From assembly GCF_004353915.1 (NCBI RefSeq), contig NZ_SMRP01000028.1:2883-66882 (forward strand): a stretch of DNA of 64,000 nucleotides. The letters are read 5' to 3'. Positions 54,808-63,259 of the stretch are shown here, one piece after another; position 1 is the first letter of the stretch; each line of letters starts with the position of its first letter. The stretch is from Paraburkholderia silviterrae (lineage in GTDB: Bacteria; Pseudomonadota; Gammaproteobacteria; Burkholderiales; Burkholderiaceae). A program made the position numbers and the translations under genes. The notes below the pieces were generated by a model. That model saw only the letters and a list, made by a program, of their open reading frames with translations, was not told the DNA's origin and ran no database searches.

Positions 54808-55057
54808 CGGCGTGCCGGAATTTCGTGGACATGCCGGCGCGCCACGGCCTGAGCCGCCACGCGCCGTCCGGGCGGTTATCGCCGCCCCTGATTCTTTTAC
54901 TTCTCGCCTGCATTAGCGGCAGGCGCAGAGAGAAATTTAGGGGTTCCATGCAAATATTCCGTGCTCTCGCGCACGGCCGCGCCGGAGTTTCGCGCAAACG
55001 TCGCATAACGTCGGCGAGGCAACGTTTGCGTTCGGCGATCACGGCGCGATCGGGCCG

Positions 55058-56062
55058 TCAGGCCATTTGCTGCATGATCGACATGAGCTTTTTCGCGTAT
55101 TGCGGGTCGGTCGCGTAGCCCGCGCGCTGCATGCCGTGCGCGAAGCTCTCCGCGCTGTGCGAGTTGTTGATCACCGAGGCGTAGCGCGGGTTGCTCTTGA
55201 GCAGGTTCGCGTAGTCGGTCATGGCGTCGTCGTACGAGTCGTAGGCGCGGAACTTCTCCACCACGCGGTGCGGCGTGCCGTTCACGTATTCGGTCGTCAT
55301 GGTCGAGACGGTCTTGCCCGTCCAGTCCTTCGTGGCCTTGATGCCGAACACGTTGTGGCTCGTGGAGCCGTCCGCCTTCATGATCTCGCGCTTGCCCCAG
55401 CCCGACTCCAGCGCCGCCTGGCCGACGATGAAGCGCGCCGGAATGCCGGTGGCCGCGCTCGCCTGCTGCGCGCCGCCCGCGAGCTTGTTCACGAAGGCAT
55501 CCACTTTTTCGTCGCCGTTGCCACGCACGGGCGGCGTGAGCGCGCTGTTGGCGTCCCAGCCTTGTCCCTTGCCGAGCGCGCCGTTCGCGCTGGCGTTGCC
55601 GTAGGCGCGGCCCAGCGCGCTCAGCATCGCCATGTTGCCTTCGTTGCCGCTGCCGCCCGAGCCGGCCATGCCCGACATGGCGCCGGCGATGCCGCCTGCT
55701 CCACCGGCGCTATCTGCACCACCGGCACCACCGGCGTCGCCGCCCATGCTGCGCATGAGCTGCTTGATCATGGCGCTGGCCACGCCGATGCCCTTGTTCG
55801 ACATCTGCTGCGCGAGCTGCTGATCCATCATCGAGGTGAACTGCGCGCCGTCTTTCGAGTCGAGCGGGCCGTCGTCGGGCGTCGCCTCGCGCATGCTCTT
55901 GAGCATCATCTGCGTGAACACGGCGTCGAACTGCTTGGCGGCCATCTTCACGCCCTGCTGGGGCGCCGCATTGGCCGCGGCCCGCATCGAGTCGAAGCCC
56001 TGCACGTCCAGCGCGAAGCGGTTCGTGAGGTCGAGGCTGCCGCCGATATTCGAGTTATCCAT
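55058..56062 (-). CDS. flgJ: Flagellar rod cap and muramidase FlgJ
   Basis: 334 residues. The N-terminal rod-cap part (AAKQFDAVFTQMMLKSMREATPDDGPLDSKDGAQFTSMMDQQLAQQMS) is joined by a Gly/Ala-rich linker to the glucosaminidase domain with ALESGWGKREIM (catalytic Glu), SHNVFGIKATKDW and KFRAYDSYDDAMTDYANLL. It opens the peptidoglycan for the rod. Nine bases after flgI. Confidence 0.95.
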   Translation of the reverse strand: MDNSNIGGSLDLTNRFALDVQGFDSMRAAANAAPQQGVKMAAKQFDAVFTQMMLKSMREATPDDGPLDSKDGAQFTSMMDQQLAQQMSNKGIGVASAMIKQLMRSMGGDAGGAGGADSAGGAGGIAGAMSGMAGSGGSGNEGNMAMLSALGRAYGNASANGALGKGQGWDANSALTPPVRGNGDEKVDAFVNKLAGGAQQASAATGIPARFIVGQAALESGWGKREIMKADGSTSHNVFGIKATKDWTGKTVSTMTTEYVNGTPHRVVEKFRAYDSYDDAMTDYANLLKSNPRYASVINNSHSAESFAHGMQRAGYATDPQYAKKLMSIMQQMA

Positions 56063-56071
56063 GCTCGCTCC

Positions 56072-57271
56072 TTAGATAATCTGAAGATCGGCGCGCAGGG
56101 CGCCTGCCGCCTTCATCGCCTGCAGGATCGACATAAGGTCCGCGGGCGTCGCGCCCAGCGCGTTGAGCGCCTTCACGACTTCCGCGAGGTTGGCGCCCGC
56201 CGTCACGAGCTTGAGCGACCCGTTGTCCTGCTTCAACTGGATCTGCGACTGCCGCGTCGCCACCGTGGTGCCGTTCGAGAACGCGCCGGGCTGGCTCACC
56301 GCCGTCTGCGTGTTCACGACCACCGAGAGATTGCCGTGCGCCACCGCGCAGCTATCGAGCGTGACCATCTGGTTCATCACGATCGAGCCGGTGCGCGCGT
56401 TGAGGATCACCTTCGCCGCCGGCTGCGCCGGGCGCACGTCGAGATTCTGGATCTGCGCGATGAAGCCCACCTGCTGCGAGGGGTCCGTCGGGCCGCGCAC
56501 CTGGATCGTGCGGCCGTCCACGGCCTGGGCGACGCTCTCGCCGAACATGTTGTTGATCGCCGCCACGATGCGCTGCGTCGTGTCGTAGTCCATGTCGTTG
56601 ACTTCCATCTGCAGGATGCCGCCCGCCTGCGTGACGGCCGAGGGCACGGCGCGCTCCACCGTGGCGCCTGCCGAGATGCGGCCTGCCGCCAACTGGTTCA
56701 CCTGCACCTTGCTGCCGTTGGCCGAGGCGCCCGCGCCGCCCACCGCCACGTTGCCCTGGGCGATTGCGTAGACCTGGCCGTCGGCGCCCTTGAGCGGCGT
56801 GAGCAGCAGCGTGCCGCCGCGAATGCTCTTGGCGTTGGCGAGCGACGACACGGTCACGTCGATCTGCTCGCCGGGACGCGCGAACGGCGGCAGCGTGGCG
56901 GTCACGATCACGGCCGCGACGTTCTTCAGCTGCATGTTGTTGAGCGTCTGCGAAGAGCCCGTGGCGCTCGAGGTGTTGTTGATCGAGATGCCCAGGTTCG
57001 CGAGCATGTTCGCGAGCGTCTGCGTCGTGAAGGGCGCCTGGGTGGTCTGGTCGCCGGTGCCGTCCAGACCCACCACGAGGCCGTAGCCAATGAGCGGGTT
57101 GTCGCGCACGCCGGAGATCGACACGAGGTCCTTCACGCGCTCGGCATGCGCGGGCACGGCGTAAGCCAGCAGCGCGCCGCACGCGAACACGAGACCGGCC
57201 ACGAATCCCAGTGCGGTGAGCACGTCTTTCACGCGCGAGCGGCGCGAGTGACGGAAGCGGATCTTTACCAT
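56072..57271 (-). CDS. flgI: Flagellar P-ring protein FlgI
   Basis: 399 residues. Signal peptide (core ALGFVAGLVFACGALLAYA, cleavage AHA), then ERVKDLVSISGVRDNPLIGYGLVVGLDGTGDQT, the invariant start of mature FlgI. Normal length. Overlaps the flgH stop by seven bases. Confidence 0.97.
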   Translation of the reverse strand: MVKIRFRHSRRSRVKDVLTALGFVAGLVFACGALLAYAVPAHAERVKDLVSISGVRDNPLIGYGLVVGLDGTGDQTTQAPFTTQTLANMLANLGISINNTSSATGSSQTLNNMQLKNVAAVIVTATLPPFARPGEQIDVTVSSLANAKSIRGGTLLLTPLKGADGQVYAIAQGNVAVGGAGASANGSKVQVNQLAAGRISAGATVERAVPSAVTQAGGILQMEVNDMDYDTTQRIVAAINNMFGESVAQAVDGRTIQVRGPTDPSQQVGFIAQIQNLDVRPAQPAAKVILNARTGSIVMNQMVTLDSCAVAHGNLSVVVNTQTAVSQPGAFSNGTTVATRQSQIQLKQDNGSLKLVTAGANLAEVVKALNALGATPADLMSILQAMKAAGALRADLQII

Positions 57272-57999
57272 GGCGCGATATTCAAAAAGAAGCGTTGCAG
57301 CCAGCCCATGGTCTCGGCTTCGTCGATCACGCCTTTCGCGGAATATTCGATTCTCGCGTCGGCCACGTCGGTCGAGAGCACGGAGTTGTCTCCGGCGATG
57401 GTGTTCGGGTTCACGACGCCGGACAAGCGCACGAACTCATTGCCCTGGTTGATGAGCATCTGCTTCTCGCCCGAGACCACCAGGTTGCCGTTGGGCAGCA
57501 CGTTCGTCACGGTCACGGTGATCACGCCCGTGAAGGTGTTGGACGCATTCGCCCCGCCCGTCGCGTCGAACTGGTTCGCGCCCTGGGCGTTGAGGTTCGC
57601 GCGCGAGAAGAAGCCCGGCGCGAAGCCCGCGGTCGGCACGTTGAAGCTCGTGCTGCCGCCGCGCTTGGTGTTGGCGCCCGAGGACTTGGTCGCCGACATG
57701 TTTTCGGAAATGACGATGGTGAGAATGTCGCCGATATTGCGCGGGCGCTGATCCTCGAAGAGCGGCCGCCCCGTGTAGCCGGGGTTGTAGATCGAGCCCG
57801 GCGAGCTGTTGGGCGGCGGCGAAGGCGGCACGGCCGTCATCGGCTGGGCCGTGATCGGCTGCCGGTTCGGGATGTAGGCGCAGCCCGCCAGCATCGCCAG
57901 CGCGAGCGCCGCTGCCCACGGCGCCGTGGCGCGCGGCAACGCCCGCGCGGGCCCTTGCGCCGCGCGCTTGCGAGAGTTGTTTCGGACGGACTGGCTCAT
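57265..57999 (-). CDS. flgH: Flagellar L-ring lipoprotein FlgH
   Basis: 244 residues. Long basic N terminus, then the lipobox ALAMLAGC with Cys40. GSIYNPGYTGRPLFEDQRPRNIGDILTIVISENMSATKSS and the C-terminal SGVVNPNTIAGDNSVLSTDVADARIEYSAKG match FlgH. ATG at 57999 chosen; GTG codons at 58011 and 58008 are alternatives. A 10-bp tandem repeat array lies directly upstream. Confidence 0.95.
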   Translation of the reverse strand: MSQSVRNNSRKRAAQGPARALPRATAPWAAALALAMLAGCAYIPNRQPITAQPMTAVPPSPPPNSSPGSIYNPGYTGRPLFEDQRPRNIGDILTIVISENMSATKSSGANTKRGGSTSFNVPTAGFAPGFFSRANLNAQGANQFDATGGANASNTFTGVITVTVTNVLPNGNLVVSGEKQMLINQGNEFVRLSGVVNPNTIAGDNSVLSTDVADARIEYSAKGVIDEAETMGWLQRFFLNIAPW

Positions 58000-58010
58000 G
58001 CTCTTCACCA

Positions 58011-58096
58011 CTTCTCTTTCGTACTCTTTCGTACTCTTTCGTACTCTTTCGTACTCTTTCGTACTCTTTCGTACGCTTTCGTACTGTTCCGTACTG
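58011..58096. repeat. 10-bp tandem repeat array between flgG and flgH
   Basis: GTACTCTTTC is repeated five times without change from 58021 to 58070, preceded by one partial unit and followed by two diverging units (GTACGCTTTC, GTACTGTTCC). On the minus strand it reads GAAAGAGTAC and ends 12 bases before the flgH ATG, so its last unit (GAAAGAGAAG) overlaps the ribosome binding region. Confidence 0.9.
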
Positions 58097-58142
58097 CTAT
58101 TCAGCTGTTTGCCTCTGATTCACCCGACCTTCAAGCCGGTGC

Positions 58143-58931
58143 TCAAACCTGCATCTGGCTCAGGGTCTGCAGCATCTGGTCGGAGGTCGTGACCGCCTTG
58201 CTGTTGATCTCGTAGGCGCGCTGCGTCTCGATCATGTTCACGAGCTCCTGCACCACGTTCACATTCGAGGCTTCCACGTAGCCCTGATTGAGCGTGCCCG
58301 AGCCGTTCAGGCCCGGCGTGGTCACCGTGGGCGCGCCCGACGAAGCCGTTTCCGAAAGCAGGTTCTGACCGTTCGATTGCAGGCCGGCCGGGTTGATGAA
58401 CATGGCGAGCTGCAGCGAGCCGATGGTGGTGTTGCTCGCCGAGCCGGGCGTGGTGACCGTCACCACGCCGTCGCTGCCGATGGTGAGCGAGGTGGCGTTC
58501 GCGGGCACCGTGATGGTGGGCAGCACCGGGTAGCCGCTCGAGGTGACGAGCTGGCCCTGCGAGTTGGACTGGAACGAGCCGTCGCGCGTATAGGCCGTCG
58601 TGCCGTCGGGCATCTGCACCTGGAAGAAGCCCGCGCCGTTGACCGCCACGTCCTTCGAGTTGCCGGTCTGCTGCAGGTTGCCCTGGGTGTAGAGGCGCTC
58701 GGTGGCCACTTGCTGCACGCCCGTGCCCACCTGGCTGCCCGAGGGCAGCTCGGTGGTCTGCGTGGAGTTCGCGCCCGGCTGGCGCAGCGTCTGGTACATG
58801 AGGTCCTCGAACACCGCGCGCGAGCCCTTGAAGCCATTGGTGCTCACGTTCGCGAGGTTGTTGGAGATCACGTCCATTTGCGCCTGCTGCGCGTTCATGC
58901 CGGTGGCGGCGATGTAGAGCGATCGGTTCAC
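58143..58931 (-). CDS. flgG: Flagellar distal rod protein FlgG
   Basis: 262 residues, the normal length. MNRSLYIAATGMNAQQAQMDVISNNLANVSTNGFKGSRAVFEDL and the C-terminal VNVVQELVNMIETQRAYEINSKAVTTSDQMLQTLSQM are signatures of FlgG. Confidence 0.97.
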   Translation of the reverse strand: MNRSLYIAATGMNAQQAQMDVISNNLANVSTNGFKGSRAVFEDLMYQTLRQPGANSTQTTELPSGSQVGTGVQQVATERLYTQGNLQQTGNSKDVAVNGAGFFQVQMPDGTTAYTRDGSFQSNSQGQLVTSSGYPVLPTITVPANATSLTIGSDGVVTVTTPGSASNTTIGSLQLAMFINPAGLQSNGQNLLSETASSGAPTVTTPGLNGSGTLNQGYVEASNVNVVQELVNMIETQRAYEINSKAVTTSDQMLQTLSQMQV

Positions 58932-58976
58932 GGTGTTGTTCTCCCGGCGCGCGAGACGCGCAGCCTGTTCAAATGC

Positions 58977-59735
58977 TTAGCTGAAGTTGAGCAGCTGGTT
59001 CGCGCTCTGTTCGTTCTGGTCGGCGGTCTGCAGCATCTTGGTCTGCAGCTGGAACTGGCGCGCGTTGTCGATCATCGAGACCATCGCCGCCACCGGATTC
59101 ACGTTGCTGCCTTCGAGCGACTCCGTCGCCACCTGGACCGTCTGGTCGGCGTCGGCGGGGTTGCCGTCGGCCGTGTGAAAGAGGCCGTCGTCGCCGCGCG
59201 TGAGCGAGCCGGCGCTCGGGTTCACGAACTTGATCTGGTCGATCATGGCGATGGCGTCGGCGGGGCTGCCCGGCGCGATCGCCGAAACGGTGCCGTCCTT
59301 GCCGATCGTCACCGCCGAGCCCGGCGGCACCGCGATCGGGCCGCCGCCGCCGATCACCTGGAGGTTGCTGGCCGTCACGAGCTGGCCGTTCTCGTCCACG
59401 TGCAGGTTGCCCGCGCGCGTGTAGGCCTCGTTGCCGTCGGCAGTCTGCACGGCGATGAAGCCCGAGCCCTGCACGGCGATGTCGAGCGGGTTGCCGGTGT
59501 GCGAGATCGCGCCGGGCGTCATGTCGGAGCCTGGCGTGGCCGAGAGCACGAAGGTGCGCGTGGTCGTGTCGTTCGCGGTCGTGCCGTCGCCGAACGACAT
59601 CGGCACGGCGCGGAAATTCGCGAGCTGCGCGCGAAAGCCCGTGGTCGAGACGTTCGCCAGGTTGTTCGCGACAACGGCCTGCTGGTCGAGCGCCTGGCTC
59701 GCGCCCGTCATCGCGGTGTAGATCAGTCGGTCCAT
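58977..59735 (-). CDS. flgF: Flagellar proximal rod protein FlgF
   Basis: 252 residues. MDRLIYTAMTGASQALDQQAVVANNLANVSTTGFRAQLANFRAVP and the C-terminal NPVAAMVSMIDNARQFQLQTKMLQTADQNEQSANQLL identify FlgF. Lies between flgE and flgG. Confidence 0.96.
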   Translation of the reverse strand: MDRLIYTAMTGASQALDQQAVVANNLANVSTTGFRAQLANFRAVPMSFGDGTTANDTTTRTFVLSATPGSDMTPGAISHTGNPLDIAVQGSGFIAVQTADGNEAYTRAGNLHVDENGQLVTASNLQVIGGGGPIAVPPGSAVTIGKDGTVSAIAPGSPADAIAMIDQIKFVNPSAGSLTRGDDGLFHTADGNPADADQTVQVATESLEGSNVNPVAAMVSMIDNARQFQLQTKMLQTADQNEQSANQLLNFS

Positions 59736-59770
59736 GATGTGCCCGGTGCGTTAAAGGTGCGTGCGCCTGC

Positions 59771-61030
59771 TTACATCTGCAGCAGCGTCTGGTCGACGGT
59801 CTGCTGCGTCTTGATGGTCTGCGCGTTTGCCTGATAGTTGCGCTGCGCCGTGATCAGGTCGACGAGCTGGTTCGTGAGGTCGACGTTCGACGACTCCACC
59901 GCGCCGCCCGTGAGCGAGCCGTGGTTCGTGCTGCCGGGCGTGGAGACCTGCGGCACACCCGAGGCGGCGGTTTCCTGGAACTGGTTGCCGCCGAGGTTCA
60001 TCAGCCCGTTCGGGTTGTTGAAGTTGGCGAGCACGACCTGGCCGAGCGTCTTGGTCTGGCCGTTCGAGTAGTTGCCGGTGATGGTGCCGTCCGAGCCAAT
60101 CGAGAAGTTCGAGAGCGTGCCGCTCGCGTAGCCGTCCTGGGTCAGGTTGTTCACACCGTTGGTGCTGCCGAACTGCGTCGTGCCGGTGAAGTTCAGCGTG
60201 ATCTTCTGGTTCTGGGTCGAACCGTCGGTCGGATTGATCGTGATCGGAATCTGGCCGATCGAGGTCGCCTTGCCCGTCGAGTCGGCCGTGCCCACGAGGT
60301 TGCCCGACGAATTGAACGCCATCGTGCCCACCGCCGAAGTCGAAACGCTGCCCGGCGTGCCCGCGTAGACGTTCCACTCCTGGTTGCCGCTGGTGTCGAC
60401 GCCGCCCTTCACGAAGTACATGTTGACCTGCTGCGCGCCGCCGAGCGAGTCGTACGCCGTGATCGAGGTCGAGTAGTTGTAGGTGCTCGAGTTGGTGGGG
60501 TCGAACGTCGCCGACGACCCGGTGGGCGCGGTGGACTGCGCGTTCAGGTTCAGCTGCGCCGTGACGTTGGCCGTCGTGACCGGCGCGATGTTGGTCGTGG
60601 GCACCTGGAGCGGCACCGTCTGCGCCGAGTTCACCACGCCGTTCGCGCCGGCCGCGTAGCCCATCAGGTCGTTGCCCGACGCATCGGTGATATAGCCGTT
60701 CTTGTCGAGCTGGAACACGCCGTTGCGCGAATACGTGACGGTGCCGTTGTTCGACATCTGGAAGAAGCCGTTGCCGTTGATGGCGACGTCGAGCGCCTGG
60801 CCGGTCGTGGTGATCGTGCCCTGCGAGAAGTTCTGCTGCACCTGCGAGAGCGATGCGCCAAGACCGATCTGCGTGTTGACCGAGGTGGCGACGGTGTTCG
60901 CATAGACGTCGGCGAATTGCGCCGTGCTCTGCTTGAAGCCCACCGTGTTCGCGTTGGCGATGTTGTTGCCAATGACGTCGAGATCGTTCGACGCTGCGGC
61001 GAGGCCGCTCAATCCTTGCTGGTAGCCCAT
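59771..61030 (-). CDS. flgE: Flagellar hook protein FlgE
   Basis: 419 residues. MGYQQGLSGLAAASNDLDVIGNNIANANTVGFKQSTAQFADVYAN and the C-terminal SNVDLTNQLVDLITAQRNYQANAQTIKTQQTVDQTLLQM are hook protein signatures. Length and domain order are ordinary. Confidence 0.97.
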   Translation of the reverse strand: MGYQQGLSGLAAASNDLDVIGNNIANANTVGFKQSTAQFADVYANTVATSVNTQIGLGASLSQVQQNFSQGTITTTGQALDVAINGNGFFQMSNNGTVTYSRNGVFQLDKNGYITDASGNDLMGYAAGANGVVNSAQTVPLQVPTTNIAPVTTANVTAQLNLNAQSTAPTGSSATFDPTNSSTYNYSTSITAYDSLGGAQQVNMYFVKGGVDTSGNQEWNVYAGTPGSVSTSAVGTMAFNSSGNLVGTADSTGKATSIGQIPITINPTDGSTQNQKITLNFTGTTQFGSTNGVNNLTQDGYASGTLSNFSIGSDGTITGNYSNGQTKTLGQVVLANFNNPNGLMNLGGNQFQETAASGVPQVSTPGSTNHGSLTGGAVESSNVDLTNQLVDLITAQRNYQANAQTIKTQQTVDQTLLQM

Positions 61031-61065
61031 GAGTGTCTACTCCGCGCTGTCGTGTTCAATAGGTG

Positions 61066-61803
61066 TTAGAGAATGGCGCCCACGCCCGAGAGCGCGACCG
61101 TCTTGCCGTTGGCGAGCGAGAGGCTCGCGCTGCCGTCCGATTGCTGGATCACGCCCTGGACCTTGCTCGCGACGAGCGCCGTGGCCGTGCCCGCCTGGCC
61201 ATTGACCGTCGCGCTCGCGCTGACGGTGTAGGTGCCGTCGGCCACGGTGTTGCCCGCGGCGTCGGTGCCGTTCCAGGTGACGGGCACGGTGCCCGCCGAC
61301 TGCGCGCCCAGATCGAGCGTGTTGACGACCTGGCCCGCCGAGTTGGTGATCGTGAGCTTCACGTCCGAGGCCGCCGCGGGCAGCGTCACGCCCAGTTGCG
61401 GCGCGCTGCCGCTCGACACCGTTGCACTGCTGCCCGGCGCCAGCACGGTCGAGCCGATCAGCAGCGCGGCTTGCGCGTTCTGGCCCGCCGAGAGCTGCGT
61501 CGAGAGCGACGAGAGCGACGTGTTGAGCTGCTGGATGCCCGTGACCGTGTTGATCTGGGCGAGCTGCGAAGTCATCTGCGAGCTGTCCATCGGATTGGTG
61601 GGGTCCTGGTTTTGCAGCTGCGTGACGAGCAGTTGCAAAAAGGTGTTCTGCAGCGAGCTGCCGCTCGTCGAAGAGGAGCCCGACGTGCCCGACGTGCCCG
61701 AAGCGCTCGACGCCGACGAGCTGCCGTTCACGTTCATGGTGTCGAGCAACTGCTGCGACACGGTGGCGGTGCTGCCGCCGATGGTGGTGTTGCTGGAGGT
61801 CAA
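61066..61803 (-). CDS. flgD: Flagellar hook-cap protein FlgD
   Basis: 245 residues from a TTG at 61803, which is preceded by GAGGAG at seven bases; the frame is open to 61872 but that part has no similarity. LQNTFLQLLVTQLQNQDPTNPMDSSQMTSQLAQINTVTGIQQLN is the FlgD core; a C-terminal Ig-like region contains VTWNGTDAAGNTVADGTYTVSASA. It scaffolds hook assembly. The Ser/Gly-rich stretch near residue 30 is a linker. Confidence 0.94.
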   Translation of the reverse strand: MTSSNTTIGGSTATVSQQLLDTMNVNGSSSASSASGTSGTSGSSSTSGSSLQNTFLQLLVTQLQNQDPTNPMDSSQMTSQLAQINTVTGIQQLNTSLSSLSTQLSAGQNAQAALLIGSTVLAPGSSATVSSGSAPQLGVTLPAAASDVKLTITNSAGQVVNTLDLGAQSAGTVPVTWNGTDAAGNTVADGTYTVSASATVNGQAGTATALVASKVQGVIQQSDGSASLSLANGKTVALSGVGAIL

Positions 61804-61915
61804 CGCATTCTCCTCGGATACGCTCGATGTGGCTGTGTGGCGTGGGGTATGGCCGGGGTGTGCTTCACGCACCGGCCTCAGTTGCCAGATTCAGGTCTAT
61901 GTCTCAGGTGCCGCT

Positions 61916-62341
61916 TCACGTCCCGATGGTCAGGGTCTTGAGCATCAGCGTCTTCGCGGTGTTCAGGGTCTCGACGTTGGCTTGATACGAGCGCGAGGCC
62001 GAGATCATGTTCACCATCTCCTGCACCGGGTCCACATTGGGCATCGTGACGTAGCCGTTGGCATCGGCGGCGGGGTTGTCCGGGTCGTAGCTCTGCTTCA
62101 TGGGCGTCGGGTCGTCGATCACGCCGGTCACCTGCACGCCGCCCACTTGCTGGCCCGACGCCGTGCGCGCGCCGCCGAGCGGGTTGACCGCGAACACGAC
62201 CTGCTTGGCCTTGTACGGCTGGCCGTCGGGGCCGGTCGTGCTGTCGGCGTTGGCGAGATTGGACGCCGTCACGTTCAGGCGCTGCGACTGCGCCGACATG
62301 GCGGAGCCCGCAACGCTGAAAATGTTCATCAGGGATGGCAT
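61916..62341 (-). CDS. flgC: Flagellar proximal rod protein FlgC
   Basis: 141 residues. MNIFSVAGSAMSAQSQRLNVTASNLANADS near the N terminus and VNMISASRSYQANVETLNTAKTLMLKTLTIG at the C terminus match FlgC. Confidence 0.96.
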   Translation of the reverse strand: MPSLMNIFSVAGSAMSAQSQRLNVTASNLANADSTTGPDGQPYKAKQVVFAVNPLGGARTASGQQVGGVQVTGVIDDPTPMKQSYDPDNPAADANGYVTMPNVDPVQEMVNMISASRSYQANVETLNTAKTLMLKTLTIGT

Positions 62342-62471
62342 GGTTTCGTTGACCTCTCGGATGGCTGGTGCGTCTTGGCCTGCTTAACGTTTGCTGCGCT
62401 GCGCGCGCGGCGCTATGCGCCGCTGCTTGCGCTGTGCTGCTTGAATCGATGACTGCGTCGATGCCCGCGCC

Positions 62472-63032
62472 TCAGTTCGAACCCGACTGGATCGCCGAGA
62501 GCATCGTCTTGATCTGTTGCGAAAGCACGGTCATGCCCGACTCGAAGTGCAGCGCGTTGTCGGCGAACTGCACGCGCTCGGTGTCGAGGTCGACCGTGTT
62601 GCCGTCGAGCGCGGGCTGCGTCGGATTGCGGTACATCACCGGGCTCGTGTAGCTGCTGGCCGGGCCGCCGGTCGGGATCAGCTTCACGTTGCCGGCCATG
62701 TGGCCCGCCTCGGTGGTGGCCATCGACATGCCGCTCGTCACGCCCGCGGGCTGCGCCAGCGCGAGCGGCTGGAAGTTGCCGCCGGCCGTGCCTGTTACAC
62801 CCGTTGCACCCGCTGCGCCCGCGGCGGCGCCCGTCGTGGCCATCGCGCCCGGCGTGGCCGCGCCGGCCTGCTTGAGCGCACCCGCGAGCGAGGCCGAGAA
62901 GTCGACGTCGCGCGCCTGGTAGCCCGGCGTATCGGCGTTCGCGATGTTCGAGGACAGCAACGCCTGGCGCGTCGCACGCACATCGAGCGCTTCGCGGCCA
63001 AAGGCGAATTCGGCGTCGAGTTTGTCCAGCAT
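62472..63032 (-). CDS. flgB: Flagellar proximal rod protein FlgB
   Basis: 186 residues, longer than the usual 130-140 because of an Ala/Gly/Thr-rich insert (about residues 60-90). FGREALDVRATRQALLSSNIANADTPGYQARDVDF and the C-terminal FADNALHFESGMTVLSQQIKTMLSAIQ are typical. ATG at 63032 preceded by CGGAG. First gene of the flgB-J operon, divergent from flgA. Confidence 0.94.
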   Translation of the reverse strand: MLDKLDAEFAFGREALDVRATRQALLSSNIANADTPGYQARDVDFSASLAGALKQAGAATPGAMATTGAAAGAAGATGVTGTAGGNFQPLALAQPAGVTSGMSMATTEAGHMAGNVKLIPTGGPASSYTSPVMYRNPTQPALDGNTVDLDTERVQFADNALHFESGMTVLSQQIKTMLSAIQSGSN

Positions 63033-63164
63033 CCGGCGTTCTCCGTGACACGAAATGAGGGGCTGCTTCGGCGCATGCATCGCGCATCCGGCAACTGGGC
63101 GAGGCGCACAGGCCTTTTCGCATGGAAACGAATGTTAGGCGCGCCTGACAAGAACCAATCGGAC

Positions 63165-63192
63165 GAATAGCCGGTAAAGCCCCCCTCTATTC
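63165..63192. promoter_or_regulatory. Candidate FlhDC operator between flgB and flgA
   Basis: GAATAG-CCGGTAAAGCCCCCCT-CTATTC: GAATAG and CTATTC are inverted repeats. It is placed 132 bases from flgB and 67 from flgA, suitable to drive both. The same motif occurs at 30591 (reverse) and 38219. Confidence 0.62.
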
Positions 63193-63259
63193 GACGTAAG
63201 CGCGCGGGGGTCGCCGCCTAGAATGCGAGTCGTGTCAATGCAATGAATGGAGAACGACG

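Noticed and set aside
55067..57751. 894-codon plus-strand open frame opposite flgJ, flgI and flgH
   Set aside because: Antisense shadow of three clear flagellar genes; composition is Arg/His/Val-rich without domains.
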